A stretch of DNA of 52,893 bases, taken from the NCBI GenBank assembly GCA_015068905.1, contig SVJQ01000011.1, forward strand, positions 1 through 52,893, written 5' to 3'. Made by a program: the position numbers and the translations under genes. Source of the DNA: Oscillospiraceae bacterium. GTDB taxonomy: Bacteria > Bacillota > Clostridia > UBA1381 > UBA9506. The first letter of the stretch is position 1. Each line of letters opens with the position of its first letter. Below, in pieces: positions 8,518 to 17,105 of the stretch. The notes under the pieces are model-generated. The model made no database searches. It had not been told where the DNA came from and saw only the letters and a list, made by a program, of their open reading frames with translations.

Positions 8518-8768
8518 ATGAAAAATGGTATTTGTGGTTACTACTAGCACTCATTTTTGCCATCGGTGGGATAATCAATTACTTCGATGGTAGAAATATA
8601 TTGGCACAAGTCATTCAGACAAGTGTTGCAATTATCCTTGCTTTTATACAATTACTGTGTGATAAAAAAGGAGCCAAAGGCAAAAAAATATTTAATTATA
8701 TTGCTATGACTTTATCTGTTATACTGGGAATTTGGATTATAGCAATGATTGTAGGCATACTTATATAA
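8518..8768 (+). pseudogene. Small membrane protein gene with a one-base frameshift at the start
   Basis: An AGAGGTG ribosome site precedes ATG at 8518, but that frame stops after nine codons. One extra A in the A5 tract (8521-8525) would restore a frame starting MKKWYLWLLLALIF and running to 8768, giving an ~83-aa protein with about three hydrophobic segments (near residues 6-22, 30-50 and 60-82) split by a KKGAKGKK loop. The only uninterrupted frame now starts at a TTG (8532) without a ribosome site. Possible causes are a sequencing or assembly error, a recent inactivating deletion, or transcriptional slippage at the A run. Function unknown. It lies 30 bp after the dGTPase-like gene, possibly in one transcript. 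Confidence 0.65.
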
Positions 8769-8779
8769 AATTTTCAATT

Positions 8780-8820
8780 AAAAATGGACTGTAAAACAAG
8801 TTTTTACAGTCCATTTTTGT
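8780..8820. terminator. Bidirectional terminator
   Basis: 17-bp stem AAAAATGGACTGTAAAA (8780-8796) / TTTTACAGTCCATTTTT (8802-8818) with A and T runs on both sides. It separates the small membrane gene (+) from the convergent SLH gene (-). Confidence 0.9.
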
Positions 8821-8830
8821 TATTAAAGAA

Positions 8831-10141
8831 TTACTTGATTTTTTGCAGAAGGCGGTTCAAAACAGCACTGGCTTCCGCTCTTGTGAGGTTATTTTTAGGG
8901 TTAAAATACCCATTTTCATCACCATAAATAATCCCCTCACCATGAACAGATAAAGCCGCATCGGCATATCGTGCATCAATTTTATTATAATCCGGAATAT
9001 TTGCTTTTGATGAAACTGTTCCAACAGTTATACAATTTTCCAGTACAACATGAGAAACATACGCCATTTCCTCACGACTCATAGGTTGTTCAGGAGATTT
9101 GCCTATATCTGCTTCCTCAATGTAATTCAACAAAGCAGCTTTTTCATAAGATGCTTTCCACCATTTTTCTCCGTCTGCTACTGCAAAATTTTCCTCAGGA
9201 TGCATAATACGCATGATAATTGCGACAAACTCTGCACGAGAGATAGTGTCTTGGGGATAGAACATGCCAACACCATTTACAGGGGCAACCTTACCGTTTA
9301 CATATCCTTTTGAAGCCATTACCATAACATCGTTGTAAAACCAATCCAACTCTGTGACATCAGAAAAAGAAATATTTCCCTCCGTTAAAGCTTGTCCGGT
9401 TGATTCTTCTCCCTCCGAAGACAGACGTGCCATAAGGATAGTATAAAGCTCGCTGATTCTTTTTCCTACCTCGCTGTCATTTGCTGCTTCCTTGACTGTA
9501 TCCAGTGAATTAACAAATATATCCTTTTCGGTTTTGGAGGCATTATTGATTACAGACGCAATGGTCGCTTTTTCAAGCCATGTAGCAATATGCACGCGTT
9601 CATTATCAGTATATTCTTGTTTTTCTACAACTTGTTCTGTACCAATATACAATGTACCGCTCATTGCCCAATTAAATGCTCTCTGTTTATAAAAAGCAAA
9701 CTCATCATTGATATCCTCGAGAGTAATTGTGGTATATCCCGCACGTTCTTCCTTCAATGTTTTAAATGCAACTATTTCCAGATTTCGTTCACGAAGCAGC
9801 ACTTCTGCAATGTTTTCCATTTCCGCAAAAAGTTTGTCTCGCTCAGCTTCGTTGTACGTTACTCTGTACTGGTCTATCATCTGATAAATTTTTGAAGCTG
9901 CTTCCCCCTCGCTTATGCCTAGCTCCTCAATTATTTCCTGTCTATTTTGTAATGCTTCTTCTGCCTCTGGCGTTCCAGGCATAATTAAGCTTGCTCCCGA
10001 AAATGAACCGGTTGCAGACTCATCGCCAGAGGTTTTACCAGGTTTTGCAACCGATACGCCGATAGATACATCTGCCGCAAGCACTGTTAGCGTTGCCAGC
10101 ATAAATGTAATTGCCAAAATAATGCATGTAAGTTTCTTCAT
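8831..10141 (-). CDS. Secreted S-layer homology (SLH) protein
   Basis: 436 aa. The start at 10141 has AAGGGGAAGAG upstream; in-frame codons further upstream are not used. A signal peptide (MKKLTCIILAITFMLATLTV, cut near AA-DVS) leads into a ~240-residue, mostly helical, acidic domain I do not recognise. Three C-terminal SLH modules follow (FSDVTELDWFYNDV.., ..MSREEMAYVSHVV, ..GYFNPKNNLTRAEA), which in other bacteria bind pyruvylated wall polymer. The second module is degenerate. A paralogue with the same plan is at 46697-48202; both share PVNGVG in the first SLH module and the IPDY lead-in to the third. The gene ends against a bidirectional terminator. Confidence 0.88.
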   Translation of the reverse strand: MKKLTCIILAITFMLATLTVLAADVSIGVSVAKPGKTSGDESATGSFSGASLIMPGTPEAEEALQNRQEIIEELGISEGEAASKIYQMIDQYRVTYNEAERDKLFAEMENIAEVLLRERNLEIVAFKTLKEERAGYTTITLEDINDEFAFYKQRAFNWAMSGTLYIGTEQVVEKQEYTDNERVHIATWLEKATIASVINNASKTEKDIFVNSLDTVKEAANDSEVGKRISELYTILMARLSSEGEESTGQALTEGNISFSDVTELDWFYNDVMVMASKGYVNGKVAPVNGVGMFYPQDTISRAEFVAIIMRIMHPEENFAVADGEKWWKASYEKAALLNYIEEADIGKSPEQPMSREEMAYVSHVVLENCITVGTVSSKANIPDYNKIDARYADAALSVHGEGIIYGDENGYFNPKNNLTRAEASAVLNRLLQKIK

Positions 10142-10241
10142 AATACTCTTCCCCTTAGATATAAATTTATAGATATTAGCCTGCCTTCCGGCACAAGGTT
10201 TAACTATATTATACCATACTCTACCCATGAGTTCAAGCAAT

Positions 10242-10282
10242 AAAAAACGCTTGCAGAACTTTCTATTCTGCAAGCATTTTTT
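10242..10282. terminator. Terminator between spoVT and the SLH gene
   Basis: Stem AACGCTTGCAGA (10246-10257) / TCTGCAAGCATT (10267-10278) flanked by A and T runs. On the minus strand it follows the spoVT stop codon directly. Confidence 0.85.
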
Positions 10283-10827
10283 TATTGCTCCATATGTCTG
10301 CCCAAGAACCCCGCCGCCGACTGCGCCAGCTTTTCCTCAACCTCACCCATCTTCGGCGCGGCATCGTGAGAGAAGAAAACAACCGAACCAATGGTATCGC
10401 CCTCAGAAATAATGGGTACAACTACACCGGCGGTGTATTTTTCACTTCCGTCAATCACATGCACGGTTTTGTCTTCGCCCTGTCTTGAAACAAAGGTATA
10501 TTTATCTTCCATCATCTTTTCAAGGGCAGGACTTACCTTTTTCTCTGAAAGTTCTCGTTTCGGCACACCTGAAACGGCAATCACGTTATCTTTATCTGTA
10601 ATACAGGTCGGATGTCCGCTTGTTTTTGACAAAGTTTCTGCGTATTCAAGTGCAAAATCGCCAAGCTCACCAATGGGTGAATATTTTTTGAAAATCACTT
10701 CTCCGTCACGATCTGTATATATCTCTAAAGGGTCACCTTCCCTGATGCGCATAGTTCTGCGGATTTCTTTCGGAATTACAACGCGGCCCAAGTCGTCTAT
10801 ACGGCGTACAATTCCCGTTGCTTTCAT
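10282..10827 (-). CDS. spoVT: Stage V sporulation protein T, AbrB-family regulator
   Basis: 181 aa, the usual SpoVT size. Residues 1-50 are an AbrB-type swapped-hairpin DNA-binding domain (GIVRRIDDLGRVVIPKEIRR, ending EIYTDRDGEVIFKKY). Residues ~55-180 are the GAF-like domain (SGHPTCITDKDNVIAVSG). In Bacillus SpoVT tunes the forespore sigma-G regulon and germination. The ATG at 10827 has AAAGGAG upstream. I looked for a sigma-G promoter and found none with correct spacing. The gene supports an endospore-forming host; a family member used outside sporulation cannot be excluded. Confidence 0.92.
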   Translation of the reverse strand: MKATGIVRRIDDLGRVVIPKEIRRTMRIREGDPLEIYTDRDGEVIFKKYSPIGELGDFALEYAETLSKTSGHPTCITDKDNVIAVSGVPKRELSEKKVSPALEKMMEDKYTFVSRQGEDKTVHVIDGSEKYTAGVVVPIISEGDTIGSVVFFSHDAAPKMGEVEEKLAQSAAGFLGRHMEQ

Positions 10828-10869
10828 TATATATAATGCTCCTTTATTTTCCGGTAGGTATAAATGCCG

Positions 10870-10906
10870 CCCTACTTTATTCGTAGGGAACGGATTTATC
10901 CGTTCC
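10870..10906. repeat. Double hairpin in the spoVT upstream region
   Basis: CCCTAC/GTAGGG (10870-10875, 10883-10888) runs into GGAACGGA/TCCGTTCC (10887-10894, 10899-10906), which share two bases, so the stems may alternate. It resembles dispersed intergenic repeats of Bacillota, but only one copy is present here. Confidence 0.4.
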
Positions 10907-10981
10907 GATGTGAATTACATTGCTATTTTGTGCAATCAAGGAATTTTTATGTAAGGAAAAAGGTGGAATTAAAGAACCGTC

Positions 10982-11926
10982 TTATACACCACTCAAAATA
11001 TGCATATTCCGAATATTATTATCTGCGATAAAATTATTGACTATATACGCCTGTTGCTCCATTTCAGCACTGTCTGCCTGCGTTAAATTCTGCCCATTCA
11101 GCATCGTGCTCACCGTTTTGCAAACTGCCTCAATGGTTTCAGTTTTTTTTCGCACACTTTCTTCATCATTTGCACTTGTAATTAAAAATTCAAGCTGTTT
11201 AGAAAACGCTAACCCGTCTTCTCCAAGCTCCCTTAACGCCCGAAAGCTCCACTTATAATAAGGGGCATATCGTTTTTTCAACAAAAACATGACCTGCATA
11301 GCGCATTTTGCAAACTCAAAGACCGCCATTTGCGCCGCCCCTGTTTCATTGCGTTTTATGCACCGGCTGTAATTATATTGCCCTGCCTGCCCCATCAGCA
11401 AAAGATTACCGGCAAGCTTTTTCAGCCGTATATCTTCAGGATAGTAGAAAAGTCTTCCCTGAATACGGCTAAACTCACCGTAATAATCACAAAAGACTTC
11501 ACCATTCACCGCTTCACATAATGCATAATCCGGCAGGCTCAGCCATTGCCCAAGGGAAAGACTGCCATCTCGGCTCCCTGTTTTGGCTTCAAAAAAATCA
11601 CCCATTCTGATAACCCCGTGGCGATTGCCCCCCACAGGATTGACCGCATTTCTCGAAAAGCCCATAAACTCTTTCGGAAGTTTTGCATAGGCACGCTCAA
11701 GCTCAAAAGCCATCCGCCTGTCAACTATATCCTCATCAGGCAAAAAAATACAAAATCCCGGCTCAAAATCGTGATCCTGCGAAACCTCGTCATCATAGCC
11801 GTAACACTCTGAGCCACTCCCCACGAGCCCTACCGCAAGATAGGGCAAAAGATGAGAAAACTGTTCCTCAAGCATACCCTTACCATGCTCTTCATAAAAC
11901 TTTATTGAAAGCTCAAGCCCCTTCAT
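10982..11926 (-). CDS. DUF4037 nucleotidyltransferase-like protein
   Basis: 314 aa. The N-terminal part has a nucleotidyltransferase-fold signature (GLVGSGSECYGYDDEVSQDHD, then FEPGFCIFLPDED) with acidic residues placed as in DUF4037 proteins. The C-terminal half is helical. No biochemical function is established that I can cite with confidence. Its start lies inside the end of the upstream TPR gene (14-bp overlap), so the two are probably co-translated and may form a complex. No substrate can be inferred. Confidence 0.75.
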   Translation of the reverse strand: MKGLELSIKFYEEHGKGMLEEQFSHLLPYLAVGLVGSGSECYGYDDEVSQDHDFEPGFCIFLPDEDIVDRRMAFELERAYAKLPKEFMGFSRNAVNPVGGNRHGVIRMGDFFEAKTGSRDGSLSLGQWLSLPDYALCEAVNGEVFCDYYGEFSRIQGRLFYYPEDIRLKKLAGNLLLMGQAGQYNYSRCIKRNETGAAQMAVFEFAKCAMQVMFLLKKRYAPYYKWSFRALRELGEDGLAFSKQLEFLITSANDEESVRKKTETIEAVCKTVSTMLNGQNLTQADSAEMEQQAYIVNNFIADNNIRNMHILSGV

Positions 11927-12674
11927 AAATCCTCCTATAGCGTTCTGTCAACGCCTGTTCGTAGGAAAAATATCCATAATACCCAAAGACTGAGGCACAC
12001 TTTTCACATACAAAGGCATAGTTCCCGTCGGTGCGTTCCTTGCCTTTGTCAAGGAGTGCCATCGCCTGCTCCACAAAGCCAGCAATCAGCGGTTCCGCCT
12101 TCTCTAAGCCAAGCTGCATCTCCACCGCCGTCGCCATATTTAAGTAGGTGATTGCCTGCTCCGGCTCCTTTTGGGGAATCCCACCCATCACGTCAAGTGC
12201 CTGCTTAAACAAGTTATTCGCTTCCTCAAAGCGCTTCACATCGCAAAGTGCCAAACCCATGTTGTTATAAAGTCCGCCAAGTCGCTCATCATATCGCGGC
12301 AGATTATGCTCGTAAATCATTTTTGCCTTTTCATACAGTGGCAAAGCATCCTGCGCCCGGTCAAAGGCTTTATACACCGTGGCACAGTTTAAATAAGTTG
12401 TCGCCGCACCAACGTTTAGCTCAATTTTCATTTTTGTGACCTGCCCCAAGGCCTTTTTCACATAGAAAAATGCCTCATCTCGCTCACCAAGCTTCCGGCA
12501 AAGCCCCATCAGTTCATTATAAAGAAGCAGAACCGTTTTATGGTCACACATACTCTCTGCCTCAGACAACCAATATAAAAGATGCTGTTTTGCCGCATCA
12601 TAATCATTTTTCTGAAGATAAGCGTCCAATTTTTCAAGGACAGCGCCTGTATCTATCTGTCTTCCATACATCAT
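11913..12674 (-). CDS. Tetratricopeptide-repeat protein
   Basis: 253 aa, almost entirely helical TPR units (for example LLYNELMGLCRKLGERDEAF, TYLNCATVYKAFDRAQDALPLYEKA and LYNNMGLALCDVKRFEEANNL). No signal peptide or membrane segment, so probably a cytoplasmic scaffold. The overlap with the DUF4037 gene suggests that protein is its partner. The GGTGAACAATG start has a workable ribosome site (GGTG). Confidence 0.85.
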   Translation of the reverse strand: MMYGRQIDTGAVLEKLDAYLQKNDYDAAKQHLLYWLSEAESMCDHKTVLLLYNELMGLCRKLGERDEAFFYVKKALGQVTKMKIELNVGAATTYLNCATVYKAFDRAQDALPLYEKAKMIYEHNLPRYDERLGGLYNNMGLALCDVKRFEEANNLFKQALDVMGGIPQKEPEQAITYLNMATAVEMQLGLEKAEPLIAGFVEQAMALLDKGKERTDGNYAFVCEKCASVFGYYGYFSYEQALTERYRRIYEGA

Positions 12675-12756
12675 TGTTCACCACCTGATTTAATTTTACA
12701 CGAAACCGCCAAAAGATGCAAGATATTTCACACCATTATCTATTTATGTATTTTTC

Positions 12757-12785
12757 TTGACAGCACATACAAGATATGGTATACT
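12757..12785 (+). promoter_or_regulatory. Promoter of marR and the aconitase X operon
   Basis: TTGACA (12757-12762), 17 bp, TATACT (12780-12785). The palindromic operator begins at the last -10 base, so a bound repressor would block it. Confidence 0.85.
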
Positions 12786-12812
12786 TAACTTGTTGAAAAT
12801 TCAACAAGTTAA
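12785..12812 (+). promoter_or_regulatory. 28-bp palindromic operator, probably for the MarR regulator
   Basis: TTAACTTGTTGAA (12785-12797) and its exact complement TTCAACAAGTTAA (12800-12812) flank AA. It lies across the transcription start, between the -10 box and the ribosome site (AAAGGAG 12811-12817). Size and placement fit an autoregulating MarR dimer. Confidence 0.8.
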
Positions 12813-12824
12813 AGGAGATACTCA

Positions 12825-13268
12825 GTGAAAAAAAGATTTGAAACCTTTACCGTGCTGATTACAAAAATCAACCGCAGCATCCGCAAAATCAAGAATCAGG
12901 AAATGGCTGAATATAACCTGAAAAGCCCGCAAATTTCCTGTCTGTATCACCTGTACCTATCTGACGGGTTAACCTCCACCGAGCTCTGCGAGCGCTGTGA
13001 AGAAGACAAGGCAACCATCTCCCGCTCGTTGGATGTTTTGGAGAAAAGCGGTTACATTGTCTGTGAAACAGCCGGCACAAAGCGATATAAAAGCCCTTTC
13101 ATACTAACCGAAAAGGGCAAAGCTGTCGGCGAAAAAATTGTGTACAAGGTCAATCGGGTTCTTGATGCCGTGGGTGATGGTATGAGCGAAGATGAACGCA
13201 TCACCTTCTATCAACACCTGACTGCTATCTGCGAAAACCTTGAATGTATCAGCAATGGTCAACACTAA
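12825..13268 (+). CDS. MarR-family transcriptional regulator
   Basis: 147 aa, GTG start with AAAGGAG 7 nt upstream. Winged helix: SPQISCLYHLYLSDGLTSTEL, recognition-helix region EEDKATISRSLDVLEKSGYI, then a wing of TAGTKRYKSPFILTEKG; flanking helices form the dimer interface. MarR proteins usually repress their own gene and its neighbours until a phenolic or other small ligand binds. The palindrome at 12785-12812 and the co-directional operon 23 bp downstream fit this. Ligand unknown. Confidence 0.93.
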   Translation: MKKRFETFTVLITKINRSIRKIKNQEMAEYNLKSPQISCLYHLYLSDGLTSTELCERCEEDKATISRSLDVLEKSGYIVCETAGTKRYKSPFILTEKGKAVGEKIVYKVNRVLDAVGDGMSEDERITFYQHLTAICENLECISNGQH

Positions 13269-13291
13269 TTTTTTTCGAAAGGAAAAAGACA

Positions 13292-15361
13292 ATGAATGAA
13301 AACACAAAAAACTACGAAGCTCTTTTTACCCCGTGGAAAATCGGCAATGTAGAAATCAAAAACCGCATTGTTATGTGCCCTATGGGTGGCACATCTCTCT
13401 TCGGCTGGTTCGAGTTAGGCGGTTGCCACTTTGATAAAGAGGCAGCCAATCTCTTTTTAGAGCGTGCCAAGAACAATGTGGGGCTAATCATCCCCGGCAT
13501 TGCACCCCTGCGTGACACTTTTTGGGGCAAATGGCTTTGGCAAAACCCGAAAATGTTTGAAGAGTTAAAAGAATTTATGGACGAAATCCATAAAACCGGT
13601 GCCAAACTGTTTATTCAGTTAACCGCCGGTATGGGGCGCAGCTGGGCAATCACCGAGCTTGTTGCACCCCTGCATAAAAACAAGTTCACCCGTGCCCTGG
13701 TTAAACCCATTATTGACACCAGCCACGAGCTGGCTTCCCCCAGTCCTCAGCCTTCCCGCTGGGCGCACGATATCATCTGTCCCGAGATGACAGTTGAACA
13801 AATCCACGAGATTATTGAGGCATTTGCCAAAACGGCAAAGCTCTGCCGAGATGCCGGCGTTGACGGTGTTGAGGTTCACGCCGTACACGAAGGCTACCTG
13901 CTGGATCAGTTTTCTATTGAATTTTTCAACAAACGAACTGACGAATATGGCGGCAGTTTTGAAAACCGTTACCGCTTTGCTACCGAGGTTGTGAAAGCAA
14001 TTAAAGAAGCCTGCGGTGATGACTATCCCGTTTCCCTCCGCTATTCTGCTCTTTCTAAAATGAAAGGCTTCTGTGAAGGTGCTATGCCGGGCGAAGATTA
14101 CACCGAGGTCGGCAGAGATATGGCTGAGTCTGAAAAAGCTGTCAGATACCTGCAGGACGCAGGCTATGATATGCTCAATGCCGACAACGGCACCTACGAC
14201 TCCTGGTATTGGGCACATCCGCCAATGTATATGCCCGAAAACTGCAACTTAGAAGATGTTGCACACCTCAAGCAATTTGTTGACATTCCGGTTGTCTGTG
14301 CCGGCAGAATGGACGCAGCAACCGGTGCCAAGGCAGTAGCCGAGGGAAAAATTGATGCTGTTGGCGTTGCCAGACAGTTTTTGACAGACCCTGCCTGGGT
14401 CACCAAGCTGCTTGAAGACCGTCTGGAAGATATCAAGCCCTGCATCTGCTGTCACGCAGGCTGCTTTAACTTTTCTTCGTCAAAGGGTCACGCCAACACA
14501 CAAGACCTGACCGATACCATGGGTCTTGCCCGTTGTGCCCTGAACCCTGAAACAATGCAGTCCAAAAAATATTATATCACTCCTGCTAAAAAGACTAAGA
14601 ATATCGCTATTATCGGCGGCGGTATTGGTGGTATGGAAGCCGCTATCTTGTGTGCAAAACGTGGCCATAACGTTACCCTGTATGAAAAGAGTGACGCTCT
14701 CGGCGGCGTGTTCATTGCTGCGGCTGCACCCTCTTTTAAAGAAAAGGATCGTGCTCTTATTAAGTGGTACATCCGCGAACTTACCAAGCTCCCTATCACC
14801 GTCAAAATGAACACCGAGGTGACTGATCTTTCCGCCCTATCGGCTGATGAAATCATCATTGCCACCGGTGCTACACCAAAACGCATCCCTGTTCCCGGTG
14901 CAGATACCGCCATTGAGGCCATTGACTTTTTGCTGGGCAAAGCCCCTGTGGGCGATAAGGTCGTTGTCATCGGCGGCGGTCTCACCGGCTGTGAAATTGC
15001 CTATGAACTTTACCTGCAGGGCAAACAACCTGCCATTGTTGAAATGCAGGATGATTTAATCACCGCAAAAGGCGTGTGCCTTGCAAACACCAGCTACCTG
15101 CGTGATTTCTTTAAAACCAACAAAGTGCCCACCTACCTTGAAACTTCCCTTTGCAGCATAGATAACGGCACCGTCACCCTCAAAGATAAGTGCGGAAACA
15201 CCTTTACCGTCGAAGCAGACTCTGTCATTCTGTCAGTTGGTTACAATCCGTCGCCCCTTGCTGCAAAAGGCAAAAAAATTCACGTGATTGGCGATGCGAA
15301 AAAAGTAGGTAACCTGCGCTCTGTCATCTGGGGCGCCTGGGATGTCTGCATGAAGCTGTAA
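13292..15361 (+). CDS. Old-yellow-enzyme/enoate-reductase-like FMN, 4Fe-4S, FAD oxidoreductase
   Basis: 689 aa, start at ATG 13292 (GAAAGGA upstream). Residues ~1-370 are an FMN TIM barrel of the NADH:flavin oxidoreductase family, with HAVHEGYLLDQF and NKRTDEYGGSFENR. Then CICCHAGC and a later ARCALNP supply 4Fe-4S cysteines. The C-terminal half has two dinucleotide folds, IAIIGGGIGGMEAA (FAD) and VVVIGGGLTGCEIAYEL (NADH). This is the plan of 2,4-dienoyl-CoA reductase, BaiCD/BaiH bile-acid reductases and clostridial enoate reductases, which reduce activated C=C bonds. It is the first enzyme gene of the MarR-controlled operon. Substrate unknown. Confidence 0.88.
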   Translation: MNENTKNYEALFTPWKIGNVEIKNRIVMCPMGGTSLFGWFELGGCHFDKEAANLFLERAKNNVGLIIPGIAPLRDTFWGKWLWQNPKMFEELKEFMDEIHKTGAKLFIQLTAGMGRSWAITELVAPLHKNKFTRALVKPIIDTSHELASPSPQPSRWAHDIICPEMTVEQIHEIIEAFAKTAKLCRDAGVDGVEVHAVHEGYLLDQFSIEFFNKRTDEYGGSFENRYRFATEVVKAIKEACGDDYPVSLRYSALSKMKGFCEGAMPGEDYTEVGRDMAESEKAVRYLQDAGYDMLNADNGTYDSWYWAHPPMYMPENCNLEDVAHLKQFVDIPVVCAGRMDAATGAKAVAEGKIDAVGVARQFLTDPAWVTKLLEDRLEDIKPCICCHAGCFNFSSSKGHANTQDLTDTMGLARCALNPETMQSKKYYITPAKKTKNIAIIGGGIGGMEAAILCAKRGHNVTLYEKSDALGGVFIAAAAPSFKEKDRALIKWYIRELTKLPITVKMNTEVTDLSALSADEIIIATGATPKRIPVPGADTAIEAIDFLLGKAPVGDKVVVIGGGLTGCEIAYELYLQGKQPAIVEMQDDLITAKGVCLANTSYLRDFFKTNKVPTYLETSLCSIDNGTVTLKDKCGNTFTVEADSVILSVGYNPSPLAAKGKKIHVIGDAKKVGNLRSVIWGAWDVCMKL

Positions 15362-15378
15362 TATAAGGAGGAACTGTT

Positions 15379-16656
15379 ATGATATTAACACCTGAGCAAC
15401 AAGCTATTTTAGACGGTAAAAAAGGCGAAACCATGGCAAAGGTTATGAAAACCTTGGTGATGTATGGTGATGCTTTTGAAGCCGAAAAACTTGTCCCGAT
15501 TACATCGAAATATAATCACCTTGTCACATCGTTTGGTTTAAAGGTGATGTCACCGGTTTATGATTTAATGCAAAAGCTTTTGGATGACGGCGTTTTTTCC
15601 GGTCAGCAGTTTTCTGTAGACCCACGCCCTCTTGATAAAAACGTACCGGCAAATTTTTTGCAGAGCTTGGTCTTTCAAAAATTTATGTACACCAAGCAGG
15701 ATTTTTACGAAAAACAGTTAAAAGAGCTGGGTCTGTTATCAGATGACGCCTTTACCTGCACCTGCTATATGGACGAGGTGGGCAACAAGCCCCAAAAAGG
15801 CGAGGTTCTCTCCTGGGCAGAATCCAGCGCCGTTGTGTATGCAAACTCTGTGCTGGGCGCACGGTGCAACCGCAACTCCGGTATTATTGATATTATGGGT
15901 TCTATCGTTGGTTATGTGCCTTACTTTGGCTTGTTAACTGACGAAGGCAGAAAAGCCACATGGATTGTCCGTGTGCAAACCACCAAAAAGCCTGAGGCAC
16001 AGCTTCTCGGCTCTGCCATCGGTATGAAGGTGATGGAAGACGTACCCTATATAACAGGTCTTGATAAATGGCTCGGCACTGAGCTTAATGATGCCACCTG
16101 CGCTTACCTGAAGGACTTTGGCGCCGCCACCGCCTCTAACGGTGCGGTTGGTCTTTACCATATTGAAAACCTGACGCCCGAAGCTGTAGAATCCGGCAAT
16201 GCGCTCCTGTGCGAAAATCCCAAAGAATATATTATTGATGATGCTGAGCTTGAAAGAGTGAAAAACAACTACCCGGTTATTTGGAAAAATCCTGATGCAA
16301 AGCCCAAGCTTTGCTTTGTAGGTTGTCCTCACCTGTCCTTAGAACAGCTTAAGGAATGGACCGATAAAATTGAGTCGGGTCTGAAAGAATCCGGCAAGAA
16401 AAAAGTAACTCTCCCTACGGTTTTCACCGCCGCACCCAAGGTGCTTGAGGCCTTTAACAAAACGGACTACGCACCGCGCCTTAAGGCTACCGGCGTCATC
16501 ACCTCTTACATTTGTCCGCTGATGTATATGAACAACCCCTTGTGCAAAACCATGCCGGTTATCACATCCTCGAACAAGCTCCGTACCTACACCAGCGCAA
16601 AGTATTATACAGATGCTGAAATTCTTTCCATCGTCACCAAAGGAGGTCAAAAATAA
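15379..16656 (+). CDS. Aconitase X, large (catalytic) subunit
   Basis: 425 aa, DUF521/AcnX family, ATG with AAGGAGG upstream. Family features: the N-terminal MxLTxEQQAILDG start, TSFGLKVMSPVYDL, the Fe-S/active-site region with cysteines near 127/129 (CTCYMDEVGN), SVLGARCNRNSG, GCPHLS near 316, and CPLMYMNNPLC near 380. Characterised members dehydrate cis- or trans-3-hydroxyproline or mevalonate 5-phosphate. No mevalonate-pathway or proline-racemase genes lie nearby, so the substrate is open. The stop overlaps the start of the small-subunit gene. Confidence 0.9.
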   Translation: MILTPEQQAILDGKKGETMAKVMKTLVMYGDAFEAEKLVPITSKYNHLVTSFGLKVMSPVYDLMQKLLDDGVFSGQQFSVDPRPLDKNVPANFLQSLVFQKFMYTKQDFYEKQLKELGLLSDDAFTCTCYMDEVGNKPQKGEVLSWAESSAVVYANSVLGARCNRNSGIIDIMGSIVGYVPYFGLLTDEGRKATWIVRVQTTKKPEAQLLGSAIGMKVMEDVPYITGLDKWLGTELNDATCAYLKDFGAATASNGAVGLYHIENLTPEAVESGNALLCENPKEYIIDDAELERVKNNYPVIWKNPDAKPKLCFVGCPHLSLEQLKEWTDKIESGLKESGKKKVTLPTVFTAAPKVLEAFNKTDYAPRLKATGVITSYICPLMYMNNPLCKTMPVITSSNKLRTYTSAKYYTDAEILSIVTKGGQK

Positions 16657-17102
16657 TGAAACAATTCCAAGGACGGGTGGTAACCCCCGGAACAGTCACC
16701 GCAGAGGCGGTTGTCACAACCCAGGGCTTTAATACCCTTGCCTCATTCCAGATGGCACTCCAGTTTGGTGATAAAGAGGTAAAATGCGGCGACCAGAATA
16801 ACGAAGAGCTCCATGGCAAATCTCTGCTTGCCAAGGCACTCTGCCTACCCCAAACCATTGGCTCTACCACCGGCGGTCTGGTGCTTTACTGTGCCTGCGC
16901 AATGGAGAAAAATCCGGCGTGTATGCTGTTCGGCGGTCATATTGACTCACTAGCTGCAGCCGGCGCTGTGCTTGCCGATGTATGGGTTGATGGTGTCACT
17001 ATGCCGGTTGTAGATTCTTTGGGTGATGAATTTTTAAACTATGTAAAAGACGGTATGACAATCACCGTAAAAGAAAACGGTATTGTCGAAGTTGAGGAGT
17101 AA
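16656..17102 (+). CDS. Aconitase X, small (swivel) subunit
   Basis: 148 aa DUF126 protein. The beta-barrel swivel domain begins GRVVTPGTVTAEAVVT and carries the conserved G-S-T-T-G-G turn near residue 70, which in aconitases brings a catalytic serine to the cluster. VTMPVVDSLGDEF and GMTITVKENG close the domain. It overlaps the large subunit by 1 bp (TAATG), a split two-subunit AcnX as in archaea and many anaerobes; other bacteria have a fused form. Confidence 0.9.
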   Translation: MKQFQGRVVTPGTVTAEAVVTTQGFNTLASFQMALQFGDKEVKCGDQNNEELHGKSLLAKALCLPQTIGSTTGGLVLYCACAMEKNPACMLFGGHIDSLAAAGAVLADVWVDGVTMPVVDSLGDEFLNYVKDGMTITVKENGIVEVEE

Positions 17103-17105
17103 ACC

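Noticed and set aside
10828-10981. Looked for a sigma-G promoter before spoVT.
   Set aside because: CATTTATA and GAATA occur, but spaced 11 bp instead of ~17.
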